The translations under genes and the position numbers were made by a program. A stretch of DNA of 60,000 bases from Tubiluchus corallicola (Eukaryota; Priapulida; Priapulimorpha; Priapulimorphida; Tubiluchidae). The notes beneath the pieces are model-generated. The model was not told where the DNA came from and searched no databases. It worked only from the letters and a program-made list of their open reading frames with translations. The stretch covers positions 133,501 to 193,500 of the forward strand of contig JAQGDQ010000028.1 in the NCBI GenBank assembly GCA_030141605.1, written 5' to 3'. This document shows, piece after piece, positions 1 through 15,300 of this stretch. Numbering within the stretch: the first letter of the stretch is position 1; each line of letters begins with the position of its first letter.

Positions 1-1635
1 TTAAACATCTTGTATCTGAAGTGTAAGTTCGTGACCCTGACAATTCTTATATTTTTCCATGACCCTAAATTTCATAGCTATTCAATACCATATAGACTAT
101 TATTGATTGTTATACAGATCGTTTACTTTATTACTGTTATAATTTCGTCAATACAGAAATGTGACATCATATGATGTAAAACATTATTGATTATCAAACA
201 TATGTAACTAATTTTTTTCATACTAATCATCTTGGTATTCTCTTAATTTCTGGTAAATATGGACCTAAATCTGGTAAAGTTCTAGTAACCTATGTTTCAT
301 AGCTTTGTTAATTTCCAGTAATTTTATAATTATTGTACACTCATATCCCAGCTTGCCGAACAAAAACGGGGGGAGACAACGGTCCAAATTTGCAGATTGC
401 CCGTATTTATCGTTATAAGTTAACACAGTACGCGCCGTGTGTTAGACTCACTGTAATGTAAAAAGAATCACCTAATTGTCTTAAAAACGTCTAGTATGGG
501 CTGCGCCTATGCAAAAGTATATAAAAACTGTCGGCAAGGACTCGAATAAATTCATATAATTGACTCTATATTTTTATATATAGAGATATACACGTGATTG
601 CACTAATGTAATGATGTAAACAAAGTGACGGCCCTCCAGCTAGGTAGGGCTCTGCTCACGAAACAACGGACTGTGTCCGTAATATGAGGGTCCATTTCTT
701 GTCCAATTTTTCCGATATCCGTAAAAGCAAAGGCCATCAAACCGAGATATTAGTGCAGTTTTTTCCATAATATTAGTTGTAGATGACCAACATATTGACA
801 TATTGTATATGATTGACTGGTGTGCTGCCTCCATCAGTGCAATGTATTTTTACTTTGTATACGTAAGTTTTTAATCGACACATAAAAATTTTATGTGGTA
901 TTACCATATGTGATAGTGTTGTATAACTAATGAACTGAGACAATTACCGAAAACGAAGTAGATGATGTAATTTACAAAATTAATCAGCAGCAAAAAGAGG
1001 TAGAAATTACACATTAGACAAGTATGCCTAAATTTTACTAGTAAACCTGTTATGTAGTTTAAAATATGGTGCCACAATTGCTTCACCAACATTTTACTTT
1101 ACAAATGCATTTAGAATTGGTTTTAGGGTGACTTTAAAAACCAAGCAAACCACAAGTAAACTCAAAAACTTTTACTTTGTTCTAAAAAACTTTTTTACGT
1201 ACTGTATTTCTTTTGAGCTAGCTGTCAATCAATTGAAATGTCTGTTAGTTTGTTGTCACTCTTCGTGATAAAAAGCCTTGGCAACTCATTTTCACTTCAC
1301 CTCACCTTTAAATTATCTCTTTATTCTATATTTGCTTTTGGTTGTTCAAAAGGATAATTATTGATAGTTTTTTTAAGTATATTTCATTCACTTGCAGCTC
1401 TTTTAGCAAAATAAGCTCAGCCTGTGTTAATGCTTACCATCTGAACTTGTATTTTCATTTTCAGCCAACTTATTTTAAGTGAGCATGTGTATTAATGAAA
1501 TATAAAAATATGACAGCACTAACTGAAATACTGTTTGTCAAGTCATGTAAAGGCCATGTCATTTAAAACAGATAGCTTGATTCACTTTCATTGAATAGTT
1601 TAATGATTTATCATTGATTTGAATTTTTGTCCTAG
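1..1635 (+). other. Intron of the PACS-family gene (5' part outside window)
   Basis: No exon was found here on either strand. The residues that precede the first recognised exon in PACS proteins (the start of the furin-binding region) are not encoded here, so this is read as the 3' end of an intron whose 5' exon lies upstream. It ends in a usable acceptor (cctag before 1636). The short open frames at 640-834 and 901-1092 (minus) have no recognisable content. Confidence 0.6.
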
Positions 1636-1761
1636 TACCCTCACTTTCTGAAGAGGGATGGCAATGTGCTGCAAATAATGCTGCAACGACGGAAACGGTA
1701 TAAAAATCGTACAATTCTTGGCTATAAGAATCTTGCTATTGGCGAAGTGAACATGGCACAG
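1636..1761 (+). CDS. PACS: PACS exon a (furin-binding region)
   Basis: Residues 1-42 of the partial protein, phase 0 at both ends. It reads [15 protein letters not shown] and then a basic run [15 protein letters not shown], near-identical to vertebrate PACS furin-binding regions. The donor is gtacgt. The following 703-nt intron holds a short perfect hairpin (GGTCAGG, 7-nt loop, CCTGACC at 1835-1855) and nothing else recognised. Confidence 0.95.
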
Positions 1762-4700
1762 GTACGTACTCAAATAGAAACACTATTAAAACAGAAATTA
1801 AATGTGTACATAAAATATTGACTCATTTGTTCTAGGTCAGGTGAGCTGCCTGACCCAGCAGTCATGGCATCATTTTGGCTGCTGAAGTTATAGAGTGGAC
1901 GAGCTGGCCATGGATGAACCTCTTCGATTCTCTGTTGTACATGGGCTGGTTTTCTTTCACTAGTTGATTATGGCGGTTCACCTCGTAAATGGAATATGGA
2001 TGCTTATCCGAACATTACTGATAAGCTCTGTCGTTTCAGTGGCAACTTTGCCACAACCATCCAATTTGAGTAGGATCTGCTGTTGAATAATGGATTTCAG
2101 CTTAACTGACTGTGAATTGCAAAAGAAAAGAAAAAACAGTGTGCATTATACATAAATACATGCCTTTACCATATTAACTGATTGTCATTCATACTGCCGT
2201 GGTATTGGTTTTACCAAATGTAATAATTTGTGAGAGTAGTACAATTTATTTTTAATATAAAAACTATTTTGTAATGGTAGGGTTAGTGAAGTGTTGTTAA
2301 AAATAAAAATTGTCTAAAATGTTTTTATTTCTAACTATACTAACTATGTAAAGGTAGTATGTAGTCGGAGATTTTGCAAGATTTAAGAGAGTCTTTGTGC
2401 GGCCAGAGTTTGGGATTGTGGGATAGCATAAGCACCTCAACATTAGCTTCATGGTCTTCTGTAGGTGCTGCAAAAAAATATGGATCGGGAACTTTGCCTC
2501 TACTGCAGTATGAAAGAAAAAGAAGAAATGGTTGCCAAAGTAACCATGTTGTCTCTGACAAGTCAGCCAGTGGACCAAGAGGAAACATTGGGTGGTCGTC
2601 AGAAACAGACGTCCGAAACAGGTGAGTTTGTGCTCTCATTATGACATAATTAAAAGTACTGTGCCACATAAAACGTACATCATTATTCATTTGTTTTGTT
2701 CAAATTTCTTAGTACTACACAGCATTTGCGTAAGCAGTGTAAAGCATTCCCGAAATAATATGTGTTCTTTGCAACAGGTGCATACGTGCACCCTTCCTCG
2801 GTGTTGTAGTAGAATAGTTACACCAAATTGAATTTTTCAGAGAAATGTCGGTATTGCTATTTTGTACTAAAATATTTCATTTTACGGAGTCAAGGTTTTT
2901 TGAATCCGGAAACCTTCCTGCAAACTACCATTTTTTGTCAGCAAATTGATATCAATATGGTACTAGTACCACACAGACCACGAAAAATGCAAAACATGTT
3001 ATTTGCCTGAAGGGATGTGACCCTGTAATAACTAATTACAGGACTTTGCAACCAAAGTAATTTATAACTATTTGCTAGATTGTTTTTCAGAAAACAACAT
3101 TTACCATGGTACATAATGTTTGATATTAAACATCCACTGTCAAACTGCATTTGCTAGACATACAGAACAGAATACCCTGTGTGCACAGCAGTATTTCGCT
3201 GACAAGTAACAAGCGTAATGTGATCTTTTTCCGTAAACCCTGCAGAAAGGTTGCTACAGTGAGGGATCTATTTTTCTGCATCCTCTTTTCCAAAGCAGAT
3301 TAATTCAGGCTAGATAAATGGGTGCATTAAAAGCAATATGAAGTAACTTGCAATAACACATGTGCAATAATGCATATGCAGTTCCGGACGTCTGGTAAAC
3401 ACAGCTTAAATGTCACTAGTTAAACATTTTAGTTTGAAATCTCTTGTTGCTTCATATCTGGTAACTGGTAAGTCTAGTAGTCCTGGTAGATAAAAGTTTC
3501 ATGAAACCTAAGCTCACACAAAAGTTTAGTGTCACAAAAACAAGTTCAGATACCTAGTCTTTCGGGTGCCTGTAATTGGTTAAGTGCGTACCCACACATC
3601 TAAAACACGTATCATTAGTAAGATTCAGTGAAAACGTGGTGCATCAGTAGAGGTTTAGTAATTTTGCCAGAAATCGCTCGCCTCACGAATGTATGTTTTA
3701 TACTTTCCGCATGCTTTTAGCTCCCTTTTTAGTTCCCTTTTTTCCATGAGATATTTTGTGCTTCAGATAGTGATCAAGAGAAAACTGACGCAGAATACCC
3801 GTTTAGAAAATCTCGTAAGTGTAGTTTAGTTTCACTCTTCTTTTTGTTTGGGTTTTGCAAGTTTGTCTTTTGTTTTGCATTGTTGTGAATTTTTGTTTTC
3901 ATCACATTCTTCTGTCCGCTCTGCCTTCTAGAGAATTCTTGAGCCGCGTTTAAATTAGTCTATGTCTACAGTAATCTGACAAGGCTTTATCGTGTGTTTG
4001 ACAAAAATGGCACATCTGCATCCCAGCTGTGTTATTGCAAAATAACAAAATTTGGACTTCTGTTAAACAGAAATGTAAGTAAAAAACTTATTGCTAAATT
4101 TCTGATCATTTCTGTAAGATCTGCCATCTTTGCTCCTGCACATGTGTATAAGAAAAGATAAAACTCTTATTTTGACGTCGGTTTAAAAACACACAGCTAC
4201 ATGCTGCGAGAGATTATGTCACCGACGAATAAATGAGGAATGTTCAGCTACAGTTAAAAACTAATTAAATTAAATACTGTACAGTTAAGAAGAGAATACC
4301 ATTTGCTTGATTTGCCTAAATTGCCCGGAAAGCTTCGTTCTACTATTCTTACGTCAAGCATACAGTACAGACTAGTAATCACTTAAACAAGTGCAAACTG
4401 ATGCAGTCAAATTATTTACACTATGCAGTTCCAATACAAAAAATGAAAACCCGAAATTTGAACAGCATAATGATGATTTCCTTGTGCAGTTTGAAACATT
4501 TATGATTTTGTTCATTTGTACAGCAGTACCCTTGAAAATCAGTAAATTATAATCTAGCTTCTACCTTGAAAATATAAACAAAATCTACACTACAGCATGA
4601 ATGTGCAACTTAACTAGTATTAATTATTACAGGAATAATAGCATGGTTTGAATGGGCATTTGCTTTTGCACATTTATGGCTACTGATGCTATGCTATATG

Positions 4701-6281
4701 ATACCTTAAATCAAAAGAGAGCAAATTTGATTTATCTTCAGTAACAGTGTAATTTAAAATTCACCTGCAAACCAATATGAATTAATTTAATTGAACTTTA
4801 TTAGCAATTCAATGAAATTAGAATTTTAGCCCATCTGCATATATTTTTTGTTTCCCCTGCGTAAATATTTCAAATACATTGACCCTTAAAAGCCATCAGG
4901 TCACAATGCAACTACAAATGTACCTTTATCACTTAAAGTAAAAGTAAAAACAATTAAAACATTGTTAACAACTGGAGAGCACAGTGTAGTAATTTAAAAA
5001 TTTAGAACAAAAATTAGAATAGTGTACTAGTAATCACACGAAAACAACAGAATCTCCTAGAAAACACCAAACCACAAACACAGGCTGTCATGATGTATAA
5101 GAAAACAGATACAAAAAATGCAAGATGCATTGCGTAAATGCACTTGGCAGAACCATTCTATTGTAACAGAGCCAGACCCATTCTTCATGGTAAAGACCTA
5201 TCAATATTCATGATGGCCTTTCGGTTTGAAATTTTAACTGTAAACATTCATCAAGGAAGTTAATCCAGCTGCAAAAAAATTGCATGTCTGTATAGGGTTC
5301 ATTAATGTTAAAAGACCAAAATTTCGTGTGCATTGCTTATACTAATTTACTCTTCGTTTGTTTACATTGTTGACTTAGGTTGCTGATTTAATGATGTCAC
5401 ACAAAATTCTGTAGATGATAACTTTTTATATCTCTTACTACTTTTTCAATAATATTTCTCTTTATGGCAGAAATATAATGTTTAGTGAGTGTGAATCATG
5501 TTGAAGAGAATTAAGATATGAAGAAAGCAGAGCTTGTTTTGAGTACTATCATTATGGGTAGAACCAGTTTAACTAACCTGATTATCATTTCACATATCTG
5601 TCTATCTATCTATCTATCTAAATCAGGTTGGCTTATAAAGTATCTGAATTATCGAATATTGGCATGATGTTGAGCCATAACTGATCTGGTTGGAAGTTTG
5701 AAATTTTACTTGTACAGCATGTCTGTACAGAACCTGAGCAGATTTATAAAACTTACAAGTTTATTTATGACAGATTATAATCAAATCCTGTGGATGTGTC
5801 TATTAATCCCATAAACATGATCACTCTTTCATACTATTCAGAGAAAAAACGTGTTCTTTAAATCGTTATTTGTTGTCCCTTCTCTCACAACTTCAAATTT
5901 CTTTCCATTTACCTTCTGCCGGCTGATGTTGCCATCATCAGTGAACGCTTGTAGAACTTCGTCAAATGCACTGCTAATGAGCCTTCGTGTAATCTGCTTC
6001 TTTTAAGCCGAATACCACACGCAGTTTTAATAGGATGTCGAGGTTTTGCCGAGAACTACTTACTGAATAATTGTGTTATTACTGACATTTAATAATTACT
6101 CATCCACGCAAGAAATTGTCTTGTCCTTTCCAAGCAGGCTTTGATCCTCCTCTGCTGGTAAATTTTCTAGACTGATTGCGCACTACGCAGCATGGCATTT
6201 CTTTATTAATCCTCTTATAATAGCGAAGGTTACAACACCCACTAGGAAACTTCAGATAGACAGTTTCTTCAAAAGCAAATC

Positions 6282-6317
<36 letters not shown>

Positions 6318-9300
6318 ATGTATGTATAATTTTTAAAAAATTGCCTTAGACAAGGATTTAGTTTCTTAGAAGAATGAAAAAATGCACAAAACTAAATGAA
6401 AAGAAATAACGAGATTTCAGTTTTATGGTTATAGAACTAGCAGGTCAAGCCTTCTGTCAAGATTCTGCTCAATGGAAGTCAGATGTTCCTCAAAGCTCTT
6501 TCTAGGGATACACCATTGGTTAAAAACTTCTTGAAAAAAGCTCAACGAAAAAGCTGAAACTGCTGTACAGATGAGCAAGCTTTTGTGGGACTACCGGTTG
6601 AAGAGCTCCATTCATTTCTAGTTTTAAATTGCTTAATTTAAGAGCCTTTAGATAAGGATTATTTGCAACGCAACATTTTCTTGTCTATTTCATTGTTGTT
6701 ACTGTTATGTGCTAAGCTGGTAAGTTCACTAAATAGTCTGCTTACTGTACCCATAATCTTTTAGTCTTCATTACTTTGCTATTTAGAAATTTCAGGCCTA
6801 GTAATTAGTCTAGCAATTCTAGCAGGTCTCTTAATGCAGACTGAATCAAAAATAATGATACACTTCCTTAGTTCATTACAAAGTAATTTGTTGGAACAAA
6901 AGGGAATATACATTTGACTTAGTTAATCATACTATGAGGTGACCGACACACGCCCACACTAATCATACCACATTTGCAATTAATTGTCTTGCAAATCAGT
7001 TGTGGTTTAATTGTAAAAAAAGATTAATTACAGCAAATGATGACACAAAATTTGGAATTTGAAGTAAAGTTTTAACACTTCCTTGCAATTTATATCCACT
7101 TTCAATATGTGAAACTGCGACGGACCTTGAGACTTCACCTGTTTATTGATTTCATACAATTATTGTTAGTAGACTTTGCTTATCTTGCAAAATAAACATT
7201 CGAAAGTGTATCATTTTTTTAAATTGCCATGTAGATGGAGTCATTTGTGAATATTGGTGGTTTGCTAACCACTTACTGAATCAGAATGTTGTTGTGTTCT
7301 TCACCTTTAGTTGGTTATGCTATTCTCCATCTGGAGGACTAAAATGCATTTATATCAATTAAACTGACTTGAAAACAACTGAAATTATGAATGTTGGAAA
7401 GCAGAACCACATAATTAAAATTTTTTCTTTACTTCGTTTATTTTTGTTATGAGCTGCATTTTATTACAGCACTAGAACTAAACCAAATACGCTATATCTT
7501 TCCTGTTTCTATTTGGGAAGATTTTCCCAAGTAAAGACAGGATGCTAAAGTGTCATTCTGGGTTTAGTTGTCATGGTTACATGGATTGCTGTGGTGTGTG
7601 GTTCAGTTTTTTGTGTGGCAACAATAACTCGAAGGCCCAAAGCCCAAATGAGCTTTCACGAGTAGCACTTATGTAAAATATGGTTGGTTAAATTACAAAA
7701 ACTACAGTCCACAGTGTTCAGTATCCAAATTACTCCAAACTATAACTATATCAGAAGTTTTGGAATCATGTGGCGCACAACTTCAGCAGTGTTCCAGTGC
7801 TACTCATTTAGCAGTTCCGTGTTATGGGCTGACTGCGTTTTTCTCTAAGCTGTGCCGCTGCCGTGGTTTTCCTTTAATGTTTTGAAATTTTTAACTTTTC
7901 AGTTAAGATTTTCTGCTCAATAACCCACTTCATAACAAACTGTTTTATGTTAGATGTTATCCAACTTTGTTTGTTTGTAGTTTTGAGTTCTTTTTCGGTG
8001 TTATATACACCACTTAATACTTTCTGTAGAAGGGGACATAGCACATGGCAGTGACACTGTGTGTGTTGTTTCTTACTTGCTGAGTGGGATTCCTTACTTC
8101 CTAGGTGAACCAATAAATATCAAATAATCAAACTTCTGCTTGAAAAACGCACTACATTCTGCATGCAGTGACTGTATTAAAGCGGGGTTTAGGTCTAGAA
8201 AGTGCGCATTTTAAATATTATAAAAACGTTTCATTATACATAAAGCTATGATCAAAATTTAGATCCATGACATAGGGTTCCAAAATATAAAGAAATCTTT
8301 GTTGGTAGTTTACCTTTAATTCAAATACTTCTTAAGGTAACACATCCAGGCACTAAGTTACACATTTACTAGATGAATTAAAACACGTTAAACTAAATTG
8401 CAGTGAATTTACTAGCATGTGAACAGCAGGCACTATGCTTTTTGAGAAGTAATGTTAGATTTTAAAAACTTGCTTCTTTGTTTTCAGCTGACTGCTCATT
8501 TAATTATGAATAAATTTTGTTAACTTCACAAAATCTACGAAAAAAATGTTTCACGTAATCAGATGAAAAGCACATCATCTGTTAAACCTGGTAGTCTGTA
8601 AATGTTGTGGTGACTGCCTTGTGTTCAAATTGTACATTTTACTGAAATTTATAATTTAGTAATGAGATTTATAATGATAGATTTGTGATGTATTTATCAA
8701 ATTTGTAATGAGAAAGTTTTGCAAATTACATAATACATGTATAGTTTGCAAGCTGAAATTATGAAAATGTTGTTTGAACGACAATTGATATTCAAAAAAG
8801 TATATTGTACAGTTTAATGTGTATCACTCCTTTATCTGTTGAATGACCTGGCATAAGTTAAACCACGTCAGGTTATGCAAGGTTTTAGCTTGGCTTATGC
8901 TTGTTAAGATTTGTCACTTCATTTATAGTTTTTATAACAATCATAGTGCTGCATAATTATGTCTGTAGATAAAATACGTTTCTGCAGACTGCATAATAGT
9001 TTAATAATTTCTTTTTTTGAAGCAGCCATCATAGCTGATGATGACAACATTCTTCTTGAGAGTTAGGATGGCTTTGATATCCATTATTTTAATTAAACAA
9101 TGACTGTTAGGAGATGATTGGAAGACTGTAACCAATAGATTCGTTCATATTTCTTTTAGCATATGCCTGCTTTATTCAACAAATCTTGTTCGGTCATTCT
9201 CGGAATATTCAGCGCATTTCTTGCATGCTGATTTCCATCCAGTATAACTTCTTCCAAATGTTCAAGCTGAGAGCATGGAGTGGTGCAAGAGTTTAGCACA

Positions 9301-12300
9301 CTTTGAGATAATTATCTGCAATCCTGAATCTTTTCTTGTGGCAGCAACAGTGATCTCTGACCTCTAAATTGATGCTGGCCTGTGTACAACTCACCAAACA
9401 ATCATGTTTGCTAAATAATTGCCAGATGTGTAAATAAATGTTCCACCTACACAACTGGTGAGGAAAGATCATGGTATTGTCATACACTCCACTCTTGTGA
9501 GTTTCATATGGGGAAAGATTTCTGTGTGCAGAATGCAGTCTTTCCATGACACTCCAAGGTGTTCTCCACGCAGTTAATGTGAAGCACTTGAAATTATTTG
9601 ATTTCACAACAAATATAGCACAATGTTGAGAATATATATATATAGTCCTGCATTATTTACAGTTTACATGACTTTTTAGGTCTTTCTGCTTCTTGTCTAA
9701 CAATAGAGCATCAGTAGTTGTTTAAGCAAAGTTAGCTACTTAATTGTCGTGTTTTATTAGCACAGTTAGTAATGCTTTTACATAACGTCAAGTTTGCATT
9801 AAAGCAATCATTAATGGCCATTGTACATTTGTCTGTCAACATGTTTGGAATCTTCCTCACTAAGGCTTTGTATTAAATAGAATGATTTCACGTGTTATAT
9901 CTTTTTTTACGCAGATGCGTACTCAGATTTAGAAGAGGAGTATTCCAGTAATGATGAGGGGAGCGACAGTGAGCCAGTCATGGAGTTGGAACATCGGAGA
10001 AGCAAGGGTCCACGTGGAAAAGGCATCCCATCCAGTGTATGTAAATTTATTGGTTTTGCAACCTCCTTCTCGTTAGTCAGTTTTAACGATTACTGACACA
10101 ATTGTTGGTGATACTTCAGTTTTTCGTCAAAGTAAGATTTAAGGGTCCTGAAGATCAAGGTTTGAATACATCTGATTTATTTTCTGTTTTTATTGTTTCA
10201 GCAACAAGGGAACCTGAAGAAAAGGTTTTATGCCTTGCTAAAGCGGTTTAAAGTGTCTGAAGAGGTAGAAATAGTTAATATTTTGTAATTATTTCATACT
10301 ATGTACACCTACAAATGGCATGCTGCATATTATCTGTGCACTGCTTGTCGCAGTGTCACTTTTCTATCAGCAAGGAGTCTACCATAGGTTTACAATTAAA
10401 ATTAAATTCAGTGAGTTTGAATTTGTAGCAATTTTACAGTAAGTAGGTGTGTAATACGAAAAGTATGTACATATGAGCTAAACTATGATGAAGTCATCAA
10501 ATTGATTATTGTCTACTGTGCTAGACAAAAAAGAATTCTAACTAGAGCCATTGGATGGACATTAGAGACGTGTGACATGCACTGAATGTGTATTTTGATT
10601 TACAGTTTTTTATTTTTTATCTTTCTACTACGCTAATTTCCAAACTGCAATATTTATTCATTAGGCATCATGTAAGGAATTTTTTGTGGCAGTTGGATTT
10701 TCCCATGTTTTAATTATACTTTTTTGGTACAATTTATTTTGAACATTTTAGTCTCGTAATTGTTAAGAAAATTACCAAGTACTGTATCCATCTTCCAGTG
10801 TTGTCAACCACTTTTCATCACCTAAACGTAGTGTCAACAGTCATTTTGCAGTTGCACATCTATGCACATAATTGTGTTGTGTTTTTGAAAAATTGACTTT
10901 AGACCTTTGGGAATTCATTCATTTGATGCTTGACAGGTTTTGGGTGATTCTGAACATGAGCAAGATGATGAGCAGCGCAAGCAAGAAATTGAAGATCTGT
11001 TGTTTGAGGAAATTAGTAATCTGAGTGACTCCGGTCCGGAAATGGATAACATGAGCATCTCTTCCACTCCAAAGCCTGGTCTAAGGTACAACTTACTAGT
11101 TTCTAACACTTTCTACTTAACATTACAAACGATTAGGAAAACAAGCAGGTGAAGAAAGGTTGAACATGGCTGTGTTCGCAAAGTAACTGGACAAGTAAAT
11201 GGAAGATTAATAAGAACATTTTTTCACAGGTGTGTTATATTCACAACACTAGAACGGAATATAACACAGCACTAATGTGCTTCCCATGGCAAATCCGGCA
11301 TGTTCATTTCTTTTAGTGTTAATGATTTCATAAAGAAAATCATGTGAAGCATTTACTGTTGTCACATATCAGTTTTTTTTATTTAGAATTGCATTATTGG
11401 GGCAGATCCATTTATACATTAGAATGAAAAAAAAACCAAGCAATGTAACAATGTGTTGGACAGCTTTATTTAAAGGAATGATCTGTTTAATGGCATACTA
11501 TATTTATACAAGGTTTCGCACTCCTACAATGAAAACTGAGGCATGTGATAGCTTTCAAAGATAAATATGACAACAACACCAGCACCAGGGATTCAAAAAA
11601 TCCAATGTCTTGGCAATAAATATTTCTCACTTATTACCATTTTCGGTAACAAATGTTTCCATGTGACGAGTGTTGATGATCATATTGTATCTTTTGCAAT
11701 TTTCTTAGCAAAATGTTTAAGGAAAATTTTACGTAAGACTTTTCGTTCATTTTTAACTGAACTTGCCGATTTATGACAAAAAGTATATCTGCATGTTCAA
11801 TGAATGTACTTATTAACTAATATTAAGGGGTGCTGAGCCTGATCTGCAGATGACTATTTGCAAGGAAAATTGTTTTGGACAGTTTCACCAATATACTGTA
11901 CTGTCCTTGGTTAGTTACCTTGTTCACACTGAAGGCTGCATGTACACTCAAATCAATGTACATACGTAGCTAAAACACTTCTAGAAGTTGTGTTTTGGAG
12001 GATTATCCATGATGGTGAACTAGGTTTGGGTTCTGCCACAACCAAATACTCAGGCCTGTTATTGAGTGCTGAAATCTGGCTTGCACATTAAGGTCATATT
12101 GTGTTAATTTTTACGTTATTTTTAGACCATATTTCTCAGCTCGATCAAGTTCTCACGACATTCTTACTGTCCCAGAGATCCGAATGAAGTATTCTAAAGA
12201 TCTAAGTGATGGGGAAAGTTCTAGAAAGGGTGACTCTGACAACCAGGTGAGTTTGTTTGTTTATTTGCTTGTTTTTTGTTTGTTTGGTCGTCTGTCTGTT

Positions 12301-15300
12301 TGCTGTCTGCCTACTCATCCTTCTATTTGTTTGGGCAGGTTTTTGCCTAGGTGTGCAGTTAGTGGTTAGCTGAGTGGTTTGTTGTTTGTTTAGTTGTGTG
12401 TAATGTGCCAAACTCGACTGCCAGGTACAACCTGTATTAACATCTTGCAAAAACTACGGCGCCTCCTGTGTCTAAAAATCCAAACGGTTTTATGAAAGGT
12501 TATTTTGTTTTTGTTTTTAGCATACCCAATGTTGCTTCTCTTTGCTCACTAGACTTAATTAGGCCAAAAGAGGTCTTAAGTGGGATACACATTACTTCAA
12601 TTTTGTATATGTTAACTGTTTTAAGTTGCTTTACTGTCCTTGATCAAATTAGACATCTGTTTTCTAGAATATGTGTTAAAAAGGGAACTAAGTGATGTTG
12701 GATCGTGTACGGTACGAATTTATATAGCTAGTTTTCTCATAACAACTGCCTTTAAGGCAGATTTGTTAGTTTCATTATCATATATAATTTGTTTCTTCTA
12801 CTAGAATCAATGGCTTTTCAACTTAAACATAAATGTATGGCGTTGGCCCATTACAGTAAGTAAAGTTATTGATATTACAGTGGTCACTATGATATGAAAA
12901 TTATGATTGTTGCAAATAGTTTATGAATTGTGCCATCAAATTGCTATGGCATCCGCATACTATGTTGACAATATTTAGGTTTGTCTTACACAGTTTTTAT
13001 TAATAAAACATTTGTTATCTTGTCTTCTTGTATTTAAGCTAGTGTCATCCTTTCAGGAATTCCTCACTGATGACCATGATGGTTCGGACGGTCAGCAGCG
13101 ACCGGAAAGCCCTCCACGAGTAAGTGAGACAGAAATCATGGTGAAGAAATCAGACACGAGCAAAAAGATCTCCCGACCATCATCACCACCATCGAAGCCT
13201 AAATTCTTCACGCGGGAAAGCAAGAGCTCATCGTTGAAAAATATGAATCCGGAAAAACGCACATCGAAAGATTACGGTGGCAAGTTGCCACTAGAGCGAA
13301 AAAGTAGCGGTGGTCTTGCAGACCAACAGGTGACTTTTTTTAATTATGATCCTATTATTGGAAAATGTTTACTACAAAATGTTCTTCATGAAATGCTCTT
13401 TAAAAATTCAAAAGTGCTCTTAATTGCAAATGCATCTAAACTTGAGAAATAGACCATTATATTGGAGGCATGTTTATGATACAATGCGATACAGTCAAAC
13501 CTCTTCGTACTGCCTACTTTTTGGCTGTAAAAAAAGTTTTTGTCTTATAGTGAGTTTGGCATTATAACAAGGTGCATTGATACATTCTTGTCTATGCAAA
13601 TATATATGTATTGTTTTGATAAAAATTTAGGCCTTAATGGAGGTTGGCATTACAGTGGCTTAACAAGGTTTGACTGTAGTTTGTGATTCTTCAATTTCAG
13701 AATTAGACTTAGACTTCATTCTAGTGCCGGAGATTTTCTTTTTTGCTTTATATTAACTGTTTATACTGTGTTGTACTTCCAACAATCTACTCTGGACTGT
13801 CTCCAAATTTCTTTAAACAGGCATTAGTATTATCAGCTGGCAGCCTGCCAGCAATGTATTTACATTAGTAGTGACTTTTAAAAGATGACATTGCAAAGGA
13901 AAGCTTTTGCAGCTTAAGTAATGTCGTTAATTCATCCATTAACTGAGAGGTGATATCAAAAGTTTGTTGCTGTTTGAAGCCAGTTGTCATGAATCGTTAC
14001 TACATAAGGCAAATTTAATGGGAGACGTGCTGTATTTTTTAAGTGGTATGAGAAAATAAATAAGAAGCTGGTATTTGATCACTTTTTCATTTTTCAGCCA
14101 AGAAAAGCTTTACTAGAGCAATTGCAAGGAGTATTAGGACCTGAAGAACTTATGATTGATTCAGCGATACTAGTCGATGCCTCTGAGAAGCAGGTTACTA
14201 CTGTAACAGTTACTTCTAGCGCATTGAAATGATGCATGAAATTTCATTACGCTGGAAATACTAGTTTGGTTTTTATGTATTGAACAAAATGTATTGAATG
14301 CAGTTTATTCTTCATTACTTTTGTATTTGCTCAAGCAAAATTTTGCTGTTTCTTTCAGGCCTATGTCTGGCTGTTTACCTTAAAGCTTCATATTTGTCGT
14401 TTGGTTTTTGGCATTGATGCCAAGATACTCTGATATTCAATGTCTCGTTATTCAATTTCGAAAATTGAATTTCTTCATGTTCGGCATGGAACCATTTCAT
14501 ATGCATATGTTCATATGTTCTGGTTATTGAAACAGTCTGAGACTGAATATCAAACGCGTTTGTATTGAATACAATTGTCAAACGTCAAACCATCTCAGTG
14601 GCATAACTTGCTTCAGTAATGGCTGTTATGTCTTTAAAGATCACTGAAGTAATTGTGTCTGCAACTTATACAATGTGGGTTTTTTCTGCATGCGTACCGT
14701 CAGTCATCGCTAGTAAAAGTGACAGCATCTTATATTTTCTACTGCATTACAAAACAGAATCCTAAGCTTTTCCAGAAAAGTTGCAAAATTTTTTGCTCTG
14801 ATTTCACCAAATTTTTATTAATGAACACAACAAGTATGAGAAGTAAAAATGGAGATGTTAGCATACATTTGTATTTAATATAATTTTTTATTGCAATTCA
14901 GGGTCTCCAACTTGCTCACCGGCTCCAAGAACTGTCCAATCATAGGATTGTTGCTACAGTAACCACAGGCGATGTCAAGGCAACAATGAGTCACTTAGTC
15001 AACAAATTGCAAAAATTGTAAGTGGCACGTACACGTACATATTTTGAAAACTAAAATATTGCGAAGCGAGAAACAAGAAATTTATTAAGAAACATTATTA
15101 AATTGCAAACTTTTATCATTTGCAATTGCCACATAGTCAAGTTCACACAAGATTTTATTGAGAAACATTATTAAATTGCAAACTTTTATCATTTGCAATT
15201 GCCACATAGTCAAGTTCACACAAGATTTTATTGAAAAACATTGTTAAATTGCAAATTTTTTTTCGTTTACAGTTGTCACACGAATAGTCAAGCTCCCACA

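Larger units (their letters stand above)
3815..9914 (+). other. Large PACS intron (6.1 kb)
   Basis: No coding exon was recognised. Contents: a (TCTA)n tract near 5600-5621, a (TA)n tract at 6284-6315, and otherwise AT-rich unique-looking sequence. Minus-strand open frames at 7874-8113 (79 aa) and 9293-9607 (104 aa) are not recognised as any family. The second has several Cys/His residues and could be transposon debris, but no domain can be named. Confidence 0.6.

Noticed and set aside
2340-2690. 116-aa minus-strand open frame
   Set aside because: It lies opposite PACS exon b, which is clearly coding on the plus strand by homology and phase.
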